Part shown: in pieces, positions 1-7,768 of the stretch
How positions within the stretch are numbered: the first letter of the stretch is position 1
Layout: each line of letters starts with the position of its first letter
Source of the DNA: Glycomyces artemisiae
Lineage (GTDB): Bacteria > Actinomycetota > Actinomycetes > Mycobacteriales > Micromonosporaceae
Assembly: GCF_003002955.1 (NCBI RefSeq)
Contig: NZ_PVTJ01000005.1
Coordinates: 124,001-188,000, forward strand
Length of the DNA stretch: 64,000 nucleotides
Direction: 5' to 3'
Notes under the pieces: model-generated
Told to the model about the DNA's origin: nothing
The model's input: the letters and a program-made list of their open reading frames with translations, nothing else
Databases searched by the model: none
Position numbers and translations under genes: made by a program

Positions 1-1919
1 CCGGGAAGTTCCCGGAAGTCGTCCTCGACGCCCTCGGCCTCGCCGAGTCGGTCACCGCCCGGCGCAGCGACGACCCGCGGACCCGCCTCGTGGAAGCCCT
101 GTGGGGCAGGGACCTCGTGCTCGTCGCCGACAACTGCGAGCACGTCGTGGAGGCCGCCGCCGGGCTCCTCGCGCACCTCCTCGCCCGCGTCCCGGCCCTG
201 CGCGTCATCGCGACCAGCCGCGAGGCCCTCGGCATCACGGGGGAGACCGTCGTCGGCGTCGGCCCGCTCCCGCTGCCCGACCGCGACGCGCCTTTGGAGG
301 AGGTCCGCGGCCACGACGCGATCCGCCTGTTCGAGGAGCGCGCCCGCGACGGCGACCCCGGTTTCGTCGTCGACGCCGCCAACGCCGCCGCCGTCGTGGA
401 CCTCTGCACCGCCCTCGACGGCCTCCCGCTCGCCATCGAGCTGGCCGCGGCCCGCTTGCGCGCCTTGAGCATCGAGGACCTCGCAGCCCGCATCGGCGAC
501 CGCTTCGGGCTCCTCGCCCGCGGCCCCCGCACCGCCGAGCCGCGCCAGCGGACCCTCCGCGCCGTCGTCGACTGGAGCTGGGACCTGCTGGAGCCGCGCG
601 AGCGCAGCGTCCTCGCCCGCATGTCGGTCTTCAACGGCTCCGCCGACCTCGACGCGGCCTGCGCGGTGTGCTCCGCGGACGCCGACGACATCGCCGGGCT
701 CGTGGAGAAGTCGCTCGTGCAGCGCCTCCCCGGCGGCCGCTACCGGCTCCTGGAGACCGTGCGCGAGTACGCCGCCGCGCGCCTGTCGGAGGCGGGCGAG
801 ACCGCCGAGCGCTACGAGCGCCACGCCGCCCACTACGCCGACCTCGCCGCGGAGGCCGAGCCGCACCTGATGCGCGCCGAGCAGGTCGTGTGGCTCGACC
901 GCCTCGCCGCCGACCACGGCAACTTCACCGCCGCGATCCGCCGCATGATCGCCGCCGGGAACGCCCCCGCCGCGCACCGCTCCATCACGCCGCTGTCCTG
1001 GTACTGGTGGATGCGCGGCCACCGCCGCGAAGGCCAGGAGCTCGCGGTGCAGGTGCGCGCCATGCCGGGGGAGGTCGACCCGCTGCGCCGCGCCGAGATC
1101 GTCCTCGCGGGCACCTGGGGCCTGTGGTCCGGCTGGCTCGACCCGGCCGAGGTCCAGGCAGATTTCGCCGAGGCGCAAGCGCTCTGCGAGGAGCACGGCC
1201 TCTACGAGGCCGACCCGCTGCTGCTCATGATCCCGCTCATCCGGGCCCTCCTCGCGGACGACGAGGGCGCGCTCCACGCGGTCCTCGCCGCGCTCGACCC
1301 CGAACGGGACGCGTGGGTCCGCGGGATCGGCCTCCTCTTCGCCTCGGAGTACACCGAGCGCGTCTCGGGTCCGGGCGCGGCGCTCGCCGACCTCGCGGAG
1401 GCGAACCGGATCTTCACGCGGCTGGGGGAGCGCTTCGGCCTCATCATCACGCTCCAGGGCCTCGCCGCGGGGCGGATGTCCGCGGGCGACTACGAGGGGG
1501 CCCGCGCGCTCCTGATCCGAGCTTTGACCGCCGAGGCCGAGTTCGGGGCGGACCTGGCCGAGTCGGTGATCGTGGAGTACCTGTGGCGCCTCGACGCCCG
1601 GCACGGCGCCGAGCCCGCCGCGGTGCTGGAGAAGATGCGGGAGCTGGCCGCGCGAGCCGAGCGGGTCGGCAACTCCGAGAACGTCATCGCGGCCCGCACG
1701 TCTGCCGCGATCTGCCTGCGCCGCTTGGGAAGGCTCGAAGAGGCCCGCGACGAGCTGCTGTCGGCCGAGGCCGACCTGCCGCAGTTCCTGGACTTCTCCG
1801 AGGTGGCCGTGCATCTGTACCGCGAGCTCGTGCACGTGGCGCAGGACGGCGGCGACCCGGACCTGGAGGCCCGGGCCGCCGCGATGCTCCACGGCTCGAA
1901 CTGGCCGTTCAGCTCGTGA
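1..1919 (+). CDS. NB-ARC ATPase regulator (AfsR/SARP-associated type), 5' truncated
   Basis: Only the C-terminal part is present. The open frame runs in from the left edge (codons start at base 3), giving about 638 visible residues, so the GTG at 90 is probably internal. The visible part has a Walker B-like LVLVADNCEH near residue 36, the TSREALG sensor motif, the GLPLAIELAA motif and the WSWDLLEPRERSVL winged-helix region. A long helical, TPR-like C-terminus rich in Arg and Ala follows. This is the STAND architecture of AfsR-like actinobacterial regulators, where nucleotide binding gates a DNA-binding domain. That domain, and the Walker A, lie outside the window. It ends convergently, overlapping the stop of the ABC-2 permease by 11 nt. 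The class is clear; the target genes are unknown. Confidence 0.85.
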   Translation, partial: GKFPEVVLDALGLAESVTARRSDDPRTRLVEALWGRDLVLVADNCEHVVEAAAGLLAHLLARVPALRVIATSREALGITGETVVGVGPLPLPDRDAPLEEVRGHDAIRLFEERARDGDPGFVVDAANAAAVVDLCTALDGLPLAIELAAARLRALSIEDLAARIGDRFGLLARGPRTAEPRQRTLRAVVDWSWDLLEPRERSVLARMSVFNGSADLDAACAVCSADADDIAGLVEKSLVQRLPGGRYRLLETVREYAAARLSEAGETAERYERHAAHYADLAAEAEPHLMRAEQVVWLDRLAADHGNFTAAIRRMIAAGNAPAAHRSITPLSWYWWMRGHRREGQELAVQVRAMPGEVDPLRRAEIVLAGTWGLWSGWLDPAEVQADFAEAQALCEEHGLYEADPLLLMIPLIRALLADDEGALHAVLAALDPERDAWVRGIGLLFASEYTERVSGPGAALADLAEANRIFTRLGERFGLIITLQGLAAGRMSAGDYEGARALLIRALTAEAEFGADLAESVIVEYLWRLDARHGAEPAAVLEKMRELAARAERVGNSENVIAARTSAAICLRRLGRLEEARDELLSAEADLPQFLDFSEVAVHLYRELVHVAQDGGDPDLEARAAAMLHGSNWPFSS

Positions 1920-2715
1920 GCTTCCTCCTGTAGGCGCGCAGGGACAGCGGCACGAACACCGCGAGGATCGCGGCGCACCAGCCGAGCAGCGCGAGGGCCT
2001 CGCCGCCGGGCGTCTCGCCCGCGAGCAGCACCCGCATGGTGTCGGCGAGCGCGGTGAGCGGGTTGACGCGGGCCCACCACTGGACGGGGCCGGGGAGCGT
2101 CTCGATCTCCACGAACATCGTCGAGGTGTACGCGAGCGGCATGAGCAGGCTGACCATCCACGTCTGGATCTGCTCCTCGGACTTCGCGGTGAGCCCGACC
2201 AGGGCCATCGACCACGAGGACGCGAACAGGAACAGCATGACCGCGGCCGCCGCCCCGGCGACGCCGAGCACGCCGCCGTCGGCGCGGTAGCCGATGGCGA
2301 ACGCGACGCCGCCGACGATGAGGAGCGCCCACAGGTGCTTGATCATGTCGGCAGCGACCCGCCCGGCCAGCAGCGCGAACCGCGAGACGGGCATGGCGGT
2401 GAGCCGGTCGAACACGCCGGTCTTGATGTCGGCGAACAGGCCCAGCCCGGTGGAGACGATCGCGAAGAACAGGCCCATGGCGATGAGCGTCGGCCCCGCG
2501 TAGTCGAGGAACGCCTGCCAGGAGCCCATCATCTGCCCGCCCATGAAGAACGTGATCGACAGCAGGATCATCATCGGGATCATCAGGTAGTCGACGAGCT
2601 GCGCGGGCTGGTGCCTGATGGAGGCGAGGGACCTCGCCGTCATCGACGCGGCCTGCGCGAGCGGGCCGCGCGTCGTGGTCCATGTCGTGGCGGCGGTGCT
2701 GGTCGCAGTGGTCAT
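1909..2715 (-). CDS. ABC-2 type exporter permease (DrrB-like)
   Basis: This 268-residue membrane protein has an N-terminal cytoplasmic stretch and about six hydrophobic segments. The sequence LTAMPVSRFALLAGR and the C-terminal loop before PVQWWARVNPLTALADTMR are typical of the DrrB/ABC-2 permease family that exports drugs, lipids or polyketides. Its start overlaps the 3' end of the upstream ATPase gene by 4 nt, so the two are translationally coupled and form one exporter. The substrate cannot be read from sequence. The adjacent NB-ARC regulator end suggests a specialised-metabolite or resistance setting, but that is only context. Confidence 0.9.
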   Translation of the reverse strand: MTTATSTAATTWTTTRGPLAQAASMTARSLASIRHQPAQLVDYLMIPMMILLSITFFMGGQMMGSWQAFLDYAGPTLIAMGLFFAIVSTGLGLFADIKTGVFDRLTAMPVSRFALLAGRVAADMIKHLWALLIVGGVAFAIGYRADGGVLGVAGAAAAVMLFLFASSWSMALVGLTAKSEEQIQTWMVSLLMPLAYTSTMFVEIETLPGPVQWWARVNPLTALADTMRVLLAGETPGGEALALLGWCAAILAVFVPLSLRAYRRKLTS

Positions 2716-3665
2716 GCGGCCACCTCCTCTTTCTGCTCGGTGCGGTGCCCCGTCAGCGACAGGAACACTTCGTCCAATGTGGGCTCATGGAGGCCGAACG
2801 CGGCCAGGTCCGTCCCGGCCTGCACGACCCGGGCCATGACCGCGGTGGCCTCGCCGGGGTGCGCGACCGGGACGGCGACCTCGTCGTTCTCGATGCGCGG
2901 GGCCGCGCCGACGGTCCAGTCCGCGAGCTCGGCGAGCTGCTGGAGCGCCTCGGGCCGGGCCGGGCGCATCCGCAGCACCAGGCCGCCGACGGCCTGCTTG
3001 AGCTGCGAGGGCGTCCCGGAGGCGATGACCCTCCCGGAGTCGATCACGGCGATCGAGTCGGCGAGCTGGTCGGCCTCTTCGAGGTACTGCGTGGTCAGCA
3101 GGACCGTGGTCCCCTCGGCCACGAGTTCGCGCACGACCTCCCACAGGCCGCTGCGGCTGGTCGGGTCGAGCCCGGTCGTCGGCTCGTCGAGGACGAGCAC
3201 GTCGGGGCGGCGCACGATCGACGCCGCCAGGTCGAGGCGCCGCCGCATCCCGCCGGAGTAGCCGCCCGCGGGCCGGGCGGCGGCGTGCGCGAGGTCGAAC
3301 CGCTCGATGAGCTCGTGCGCGCGGGCCTTCGCCTGCGCCCGTGACGCGCCGAGGAGCCGGGCGATGAGGACGAGGTTCTGCGCTCCCGAGAGCCCGGCGT
3401 CGACCCCCGCGTACTGGCCGGTGAGGCCCAGCCGCTCGCGGACCTTCGCGGCGTCGCGCACGACGTCGAGACCCAGGACCCGGGCGCTGCCCGCGTCGGG
3501 GACGGACAGGGTCGACAGGACCCGCACGGCCGTGGTCTTCCCGGCCCCGTTGGGGCCCAGCAGCCCCAGGACCGTTCCGGGGGCCGCGCCGAGGTCGACG
3601 CCGTCGAGGGCGCGGACCTCGCCGAAGGACTTCACCAGCCCCCGGACTTCGATCGCATACTTCAT
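2712..3665 (-). CDS. ABC exporter ATPase (DrrA-like)
   Basis: 317 residues. Walker A is GLLGPNGAGKTTAVRVL near residue 34, the signature is YSGGMRRRLDLA, and Walker B is VLVLDEPTTGLDP, followed by an H-loop-region Gln (TTQYLEEADQLAD). The C-terminal extension of about 90 residues ending in LDEVFLSLTG is typical of the DAACS/DrrA subfamily. It is the first gene of a two-gene operon with the ABC-2 permease and would energise export at the cytoplasmic face. The ATG lies just downstream of a region of nested inverted repeats (3668-3720) and an array of 11-bp-spaced heptamers (3720-3762), so this operon is probably regulated. Confidence 0.93.
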   Translation of the reverse strand: MKYAIEVRGLVKSFGEVRALDGVDLGAAPGTVLGLLGPNGAGKTTAVRVLSTLSVPDAGSARVLGLDVVRDAAKVRERLGLTGQYAGVDAGLSGAQNLVLIARLLGASRAQAKARAHELIERFDLAHAAARPAGGYSGGMRRRLDLAASIVRRPDVLVLDEPTTGLDPTSRSGLWEVVRELVAEGTTVLLTTQYLEEADQLADSIAVIDSGRVIASGTPSQLKQAVGGLVLRMRPARPEALQQLAELADWTVGAAPRIENDEVAVPVAHPGEATAVMARVVQAGTDLAAFGLHEPTLDEVFLSLTGHRTEQKEEVAA

Positions 3666-3667
3666 TT

Positions 3668-3717
3668 GCAGGGCGCCTCTCTGGTATTCGGTGGGTGTGC
3701 GTCCACCTTGGCGCCCT
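3668..3717. promoter_or_regulatory. Nested inverted repeats at the exporter promoter
   Basis: AGGGCGCC (3670-3677) is mirrored by GGCGCCCT (3710-3717). Inside these, GGTGG (3690-3694) is mirrored by CCACC (3703-3707). The arms bracket the probable promoter and 5' leader of the exporter operon. They could be an operator or leader structure. Confidence 0.35.
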
Positions 3718-3719
3718 TG

Positions 3720-3762
3720 CCTTTCACCGTCCTTTCACGCCGCTGTCACGGCACGTGAAAGG
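3720..3762. promoter_or_regulatory. Heptamer array upstream of the DrrAB-like operon
   Basis: On the + strand CTTTCAC starts at 3721 and 3732, and the variant CTGTCAC at 3743, so the period is exactly 11 bp. An inverted copy, GTGAAAGG, lies at 3755-3762. Direct heptamers spaced by one helical turn are the classical binding layout of SARP-type activators. Here they sit 55-95 bp upstream of the exporter start. The activator is not identified. Confidence 0.5.
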
Positions 3763-3791
3763 GCCGCCCCCGCGATGCGGGAGCGGCCCTT
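3759..3791 (-). terminator. Hairpin terminator of the sugar transporter operon
   Basis: Arms of 15 nt (3759-3773 and 3777-3791) pair with one mismatch around a GAT loop, 13 nt beyond the stop of the second permease. There is no long U-tract, which is common for actinobacterial terminators. Confidence 0.75.
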
Positions 3792-3803
3792 CAGGTGCGG
3801 AAT

Positions 3804-4739
3804 CTAGCCCTTGATGGCGCCGGTGATGACGGCCTTCGTGAAGTGCTTCTGGATGAACGGGTACATGATCACGATCGGGACGATCGTGCACACGACCACG
3901 GCCATCTTCAGCGCCGAGTCCGGCGCCTGCGTCTGGTACTGCGAGACGTCGGCGGCGGCCCCGGGCAGGCCCTGCGTGGACATGAGCATCCGCTGGAGCA
4001 CCACCTGGATCGGCTGCGTGTCGAGGCCGGGGATGTACAGCACCGCGGAGAAGTAGATGTTCCAGTAGCCGACGGCGTAGAACAGCGCGATGACGGCGAG
4101 GATCGCCTTCGACATCGGCAGCACGATCTTGAACAGGGTGCGGAACTCGCCCGCGCCGTCCATCCTCGCGGCGTCGAGCAGCTCGATCGGGACGCTGTTC
4201 ATGAAGAACGAGCGCAGCACGATCAGGTTGAACGCGTTGAGCGCCATCGGGAGCACCAGCGACAGGTAGCTGTCGAACAGGCCGAGCTTCTGGACCACCA
4301 GGAAGCTCGGATACAGGCCCGGCGCGAACAGGAACGTGAAGAGCACGAGCATGAGCAGCGGCCGGTGGAGCAGCGAGCCGGGCCGCGAGAGCCCGTACGC
4401 CGCGCCGATCGTGAGGATCATCGACAGCGCGGTGCCGCCCGCGGTGAGGCCCAGCGTCAGCAGCAGCGACTTGGTGAGCGCGCCGCCGTCGAAGATCTCC
4501 TGGTACGCCTGGAAGCTCAGGTCGGTCGGGATGAGCAGCAGGTTCCCGCCGGCGCGGGTGAGCGCCTCCTCGCTGGCGAAGCTGGTCGCCACGACCGCCC
4601 AGATCGGCAGGACGATGGCCGCCGCGTAGCAGATCAGGAACAGCGCCTTGACGGCCTTCCCGAGCCACGAGGGCTCCTCGTCCCAGACGGGGCGCGCGTT
4701 CTTGCGGCGGGGCTTGAGTCGGATGTCGGTGGCGGTCAT
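3804..4739 (-). CDS. Carbohydrate ABC transporter permease (MalG/LplC type)
   Basis: 311 residues from the ATG at 4739, which overlaps the stop of the upstream permease in an ATGA. Six hydrophobic segments are visible. The EAA loop that docks the ATPase reads PIELLDAARMDGAGEFRTLFKIVLPMSK, and the C-terminus FIQKHFTKAVITGAIKG is diagnostic of the CUT1 LplC/YtcP subfamily. Together with the 4736-5719 permease it would form the heterodimeric membrane channel for an oligosaccharide captured by the 5801-7486 lipoprotein. No ATPase gene lies in the operon, so the pump must borrow one encoded elsewhere (a MsiK-like shared subunit is the usual solution in actinomycetes). Confidence 0.92.
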   Translation of the reverse strand: MTATDIRLKPRRKNARPVWDEEPSWLGKAVKALFLICYAAAIVLPIWAVVATSFASEEALTRAGGNLLLIPTDLSFQAYQEIFDGGALTKSLLLTLGLTAGGTALSMILTIGAAYGLSRPGSLLHRPLLMLVLFTFLFAPGLYPSFLVVQKLGLFDSYLSLVLPMALNAFNLIVLRSFFMNSVPIELLDAARMDGAGEFRTLFKIVLPMSKAILAVIALFYAVGYWNIYFSAVLYIPGLDTQPIQVVLQRMLMSTQGLPGAAADVSQYQTQAPDSALKMAVVVCTIVPIVIMYPFIQKHFTKAVITGAIKG

Positions 4740-5719
4740 GACTTCTGGTAGATCCCTTGCTCTCCGAGGCGGTGGGCGACGTTGTTGGCGACGAGGACCA
4801 GGATCAGGCCGATGACGCCCTTGAACAGGCCCGCCGCGGTGCCGAAGGACGGCCCGTCGGTGCCGATGACGCTGCGGTAGTAGACGAAGGTGTCGAGCAC
4901 CTCGGTGGTCTGGAAGCCGACGGCGTTGCGCTGCAGCTGGTACTGCTCGAAGCCGACGTTGAGGATGCCGCCGATGTGGAGGATGAGCAGGAGCACGATG
5001 ACCGGCCGGATGCCCGGCAGGGTGATGTGCCACATCCGCCGCCAGCGGCTCGCGCCGTCGACGGCCGCGGCCTCGTACAGGCTCGGGTTGATCGACGCGA
5101 GCGCCGCCAGGAAGATGATCATGCCCCAGCCCGCGTCCTTCCAGGCCCACTGGAGCCAGGCCAGGAACAGGAAGCTGTCGGGGTCGGAGGTGAACGTCAT
5201 CCGATCCCCGCCGAAGCCCAGGAGCCAGTTGGAGACCAGCCCGTCCGAGCCGAGGACCTGCACGAACACGGTCACGACCAGGACCCACGAGAAGAAGTAG
5301 GGCAGGTAGACCACGGATTGGAAGAGGCTGCGGACCTTCGTGGAGATCACGCTGTGCATCACGAGCGCCAGGACGATCGACAGCGGGAACAGGAACAGCA
5401 GGTTCGCGAACGCGTACTTGAGCGTGTTCAGCAGCGCGGGCAGGAAGTACGGGTTGGCGAAGAGGCGTTCGAACCACGCGAAGCCCACGAACGGGTTCTC
5501 CCAGAACGGCCGGTGGGGGCTGTAGTCCATGAACGCGATGATGTTCCAGGCCGAGGGCCAGTAGAAGAACACCGCGAGCTGCGCCAGCGCGGGGAGCGTC
5601 AGGAGCAGCAGGGGCCAGTCGTGCCGGAGGCGCTGGGCCACCGTCCGCTTGTTCCTGATACGGACGCGTTCCCGCCCCCCGCTCGGGGCCGGGGGCGCTG
5701 AGGTCTGAAGAGCTGCCAT
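4736..5719 (-). CDS. Carbohydrate ABC transporter permease (MalF/LplB type)
   Basis: 327 residues. A basic N-terminus (VRIRNKRTVAQRLRHDW) is followed by about six membrane segments and the EAA loop NPSLYEAAAVDGASRWRRMWHITLPGIRP. It is the LplB-type partner of the downstream LplC-type permease and overlaps it by 4 nt. It starts 81 nt after the binding-protein gene, and a strong hairpin lies in that gap. The substrate is not deducible from the permease itself. The neighbouring ROK regulator with a XylR-like operator and the GH3 enzyme make a xylo- or gluco-oligosaccharide plausible. Confidence 0.92.
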   Translation of the reverse strand: MAALQTSAPPAPSGGRERVRIRNKRTVAQRLRHDWPLLLLTLPALAQLAVFFYWPSAWNIIAFMDYSPHRPFWENPFVGFAWFERLFANPYFLPALLNTLKYAFANLLFLFPLSIVLALVMHSVISTKVRSLFQSVVYLPYFFSWVLVVTVFVQVLGSDGLVSNWLLGFGGDRMTFTSDPDSFLFLAWLQWAWKDAGWGMIIFLAALASINPSLYEAAAVDGASRWRRMWHITLPGIRPVIVLLLILHIGGILNVGFEQYQLQRNAVGFQTTEVLDTFVYYRSVIGTDGPSFGTAAGLFKGVIGLILVLVANNVAHRLGEQGIYQKS

Positions 5720-5761
5720 CGCTTGTGAGAGTCCAGTCGGTGAGTGCCTGCGGGGACGGGA

Positions 5762-5793
5762 GGCCGGGCCGCGGGCGGTCCCGCGGCCCGGCC
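5762..5793 (-). terminator. Intercistronic hairpin between binding protein and permeases
   Basis: Perfect 14-bp stem (5762-5775 with 5780-5793) and a CGGT loop, 7 nt after the binding-protein stop. Placed inside the operon, it would act as an attenuator or a 3' stabiliser so that the binding protein is made in excess over the permeases. Confidence 0.75.
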
Positions 5794-5800
5794 GGGCGTC

Positions 5801-7486
5801 TTAGCCGTGCAGCTTGTCGTATGCGGCGGTGTAGTGCTCGCGGCCGGTCTCCCCGCCGTTCGCCTTCCAGGTCTCGACCATCTCCGGGATCGCGGACAGG
5901 TCGGCGCGCCCGAAGGCGATGTCGTTCTGCTGGTCGATGAGGACCTGGCCGGCCGACTTGAAGTCGGCGGGGCCCTCGACGCGCATGCCCTCGAAGATGT
6001 TGACCTCGGCGAAGTCCTTCACGGACGCGTTGTACTCGAAGCGCGCCTGGACCATCTCGGGCGTGCCCGTGAGGAACTGCTGCACGTGGCCGGACATCGT
6101 CTTGTGGTTCACCGGGGCCTGGACGACGGAGGTGCCGAGCTCGTTGAAGACCGGGGTGCCGTCGGCGCCGTAGGTGAAGTGCGTGCCCTCGATGCCGTAG
6201 TTGATGAGCTCGTACTCGGTGGTGCCGTACGGCGCGGAGCAGAAGTTCGCGAAGTCCAGGAACTCCTCGACCTGCTCCTTGGAGAGGTCCTTGTTGAGGA
6301 ACGTCCAGCTGTCGACGCCGGTGTTGACGTGCACGAGCGGCTCGCGGCCCTTCGCGGACAGCGCGCCGAGCGGGGCGATGGTGCCGCCGGTGCCCTCGGC
6401 GGTGGTCTGGTCGATGAAGCCCTGCCACCACGAGATGCCGTCGAGCTGGAACACGATCGTCCCGGCCTTGTGCAGGGCCTGGCCGTCGAGCGTGCCCGAG
6501 GGGAGGTCCGGGTGGACCAGCTTCTCGTCCCAGATGGTGCGGCGGAATTCGAGCCACTCGGTGTACTCGGGGCGCTCGCAGTTGTGGACGAGCTTGCCGT
6601 CGATGTAGGCCCAGCCGTCGCCGCCGGCGAGGCCGAACCACTGCGGGGTGAGGTAGTCGGTGCCGCCGAAGGCCCAGCGGCCGTTGGCGTCGTCGGAGAC
6701 GGCGCGGGCGACGTCGAGGAGCTCCTCGACCGTGGTCGGCATGGCCTGGCCGGCCGCTTCGAGCAGGTCGGTGCGGGCGAACATGGCGTTGCCCGGGCCG
6801 CCGGAGAAGGAGCCGGGGATGCCGAAGACGCGGGCGGTCTCGGGGTCGGCCGGGTCCTTGGACCACACCGACTGGCCCCAGGAGGCGGTCGGGAGGCCGG
6901 CGAGGAGCGGCCAGCGCTCGGAGATGTCGCCCTTGACGATGTCGGTCAGGTCGTAGAACGAGTTGACCACCGTCTCCTGGAAGTTCGGGTGGGCGAAGAG
7001 CATCCAGCTGAACAGCATGATGCCGTCGCCGAACTCGTTGGCGTTGAGCCACTGGACCGAGGTCTCCGCGAAGGTGTTGCCGTCGGCCTGGCGGAGGTTG
7101 ACCGTGGTGCCGCCGCTGGCCTCGGCGATCGCCGCGAAGTACGGGTCGTCGCTGGAGGGGGCCTCGCCCCACATCGGGACGGTGATCTCGAAGGTGCCGC
7201 TGTTGGAGGGGACGGCCTCGATCGCGGGGACCGGGTCGGGGTAGGTCGTGAAGCCGGACGGGTGGTTCGGCGGCTCGCCGACGAGGTCGGGCTCGACCGG
7301 GAGGGGCCATTCCTTGTACGTGGGCAGGAAGTCGAACCCGTCCGTGGCCTGCGAGGTGCCGCCGCCCGACTCGATGTCGCCGCACGCGGCGATGAGGGGC
7401 AGGCCCGCGGCACCCGCGGCACCGAGGCCGGCCACCTTGAACAGGGAGCGGCGCCGGAGGGGCGACCTGTCGGAGGGAGTAGCCAC
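5801..7486 (-). CDS. Extracellular sugar-binding lipoprotein of an ABC importer (LipO-like)
   Basis: 561 residues from the GTG at 7486, preceded by AAAGGA. The N-terminus has a twin-arginine-like RRRSLFKVAG and a lipobox ending in LIAAC near residue 35. It is therefore probably exported by Tat and lipid-anchored outside the membrane. The length and the internal PMWGEAPSSDDPYF and EPLVHVNTGVDSWTFLN regions fit the large LipO/YtcQ class that works with LplB/LplC permeases on oligosaccharides. It is the first gene of the importer operon and is transcribed away from the ROK regulator. The shared intergenic region carries a XylR-like operator. Confidence 0.9.
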   Translation of the reverse strand: MATPSDRSPLRRRSLFKVAGLGAAGAAGLPLIAACGDIESGGGTSQATDGFDFLPTYKEWPLPVEPDLVGEPPNHPSGFTTYPDPVPAIEAVPSNSGTFEITVPMWGEAPSSDDPYFAAIAEASGGTTVNLRQADGNTFAETSVQWLNANEFGDGIMLFSWMLFAHPNFQETVVNSFYDLTDIVKGDISERWPLLAGLPTASWGQSVWSKDPADPETARVFGIPGSFSGGPGNAMFARTDLLEAAGQAMPTTVEELLDVARAVSDDANGRWAFGGTDYLTPQWFGLAGGDGWAYIDGKLVHNCERPEYTEWLEFRRTIWDEKLVHPDLPSGTLDGQALHKAGTIVFQLDGISWWQGFIDQTTAEGTGGTIAPLGALSAKGREPLVHVNTGVDSWTFLNKDLSKEQVEEFLDFANFCSAPYGTTEYELINYGIEGTHFTYGADGTPVFNELGTSVVQAPVNHKTMSGHVQQFLTGTPEMVQARFEYNASVKDFAEVNIFEGMRVEGPADFKSAGQVLIDQQNDIAFGRADLSAIPEMVETWKANGGETGREHYTAAYDKLHG

Positions 7487-7524
7487 GTTGCTGTCCTTTC
7501 GGTCTGACTGAATTCGTGAGGGGG

Positions 7525-7560
7525 TTAGCCGCTAATTAGTTCGGCTATTCGATAAACTAA
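7525..7560. promoter_or_regulatory. XylR-like operator between importer and ROK gene
   Basis: A 25-bp inverted repeat, TTAGTT-N13-AACTAA, occupies 7536-7560. A second symmetrical unit, TTAGCCGCTAA, lies at 7525-7535, and TAGCCG/CGGCTA (7526-7531 and 7542-7547) bridge the two. The outer half-sites and 25-bp length match what I recall of the Bacillus XylR operator. The low-GC patch lies 39-74 bp upstream of the importer start, where a repressor would block transcription. Confidence 0.65.
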
Positions 7561-7768
7561 AGTAGCGCACGGTGGCAGGCCCCACAAGCGGGGGGGTCAC
7601 GCGAATCGGGCGCGGATTGATCACGATTCGGGAACGGGCCTTGTAGTTGAACGTGCACATAGACCACTGTCAGGGACTGCCCGACGACCGCTTGTCGCCA
7701 TCCACGACAATGCCCAACGAGACCGGCTTCGGACACGATGGGCCACGAGCTCGCAACAGGAGGACAAC

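Noticed and set aside
3804..7385. Single 1193-codon frame covering the whole sugar transporter operon
   Set aside because: Only its last 311 codons encode a real protein (the permease). The rest is an Arg/Pro-rich shadow of the other permease and binding protein.
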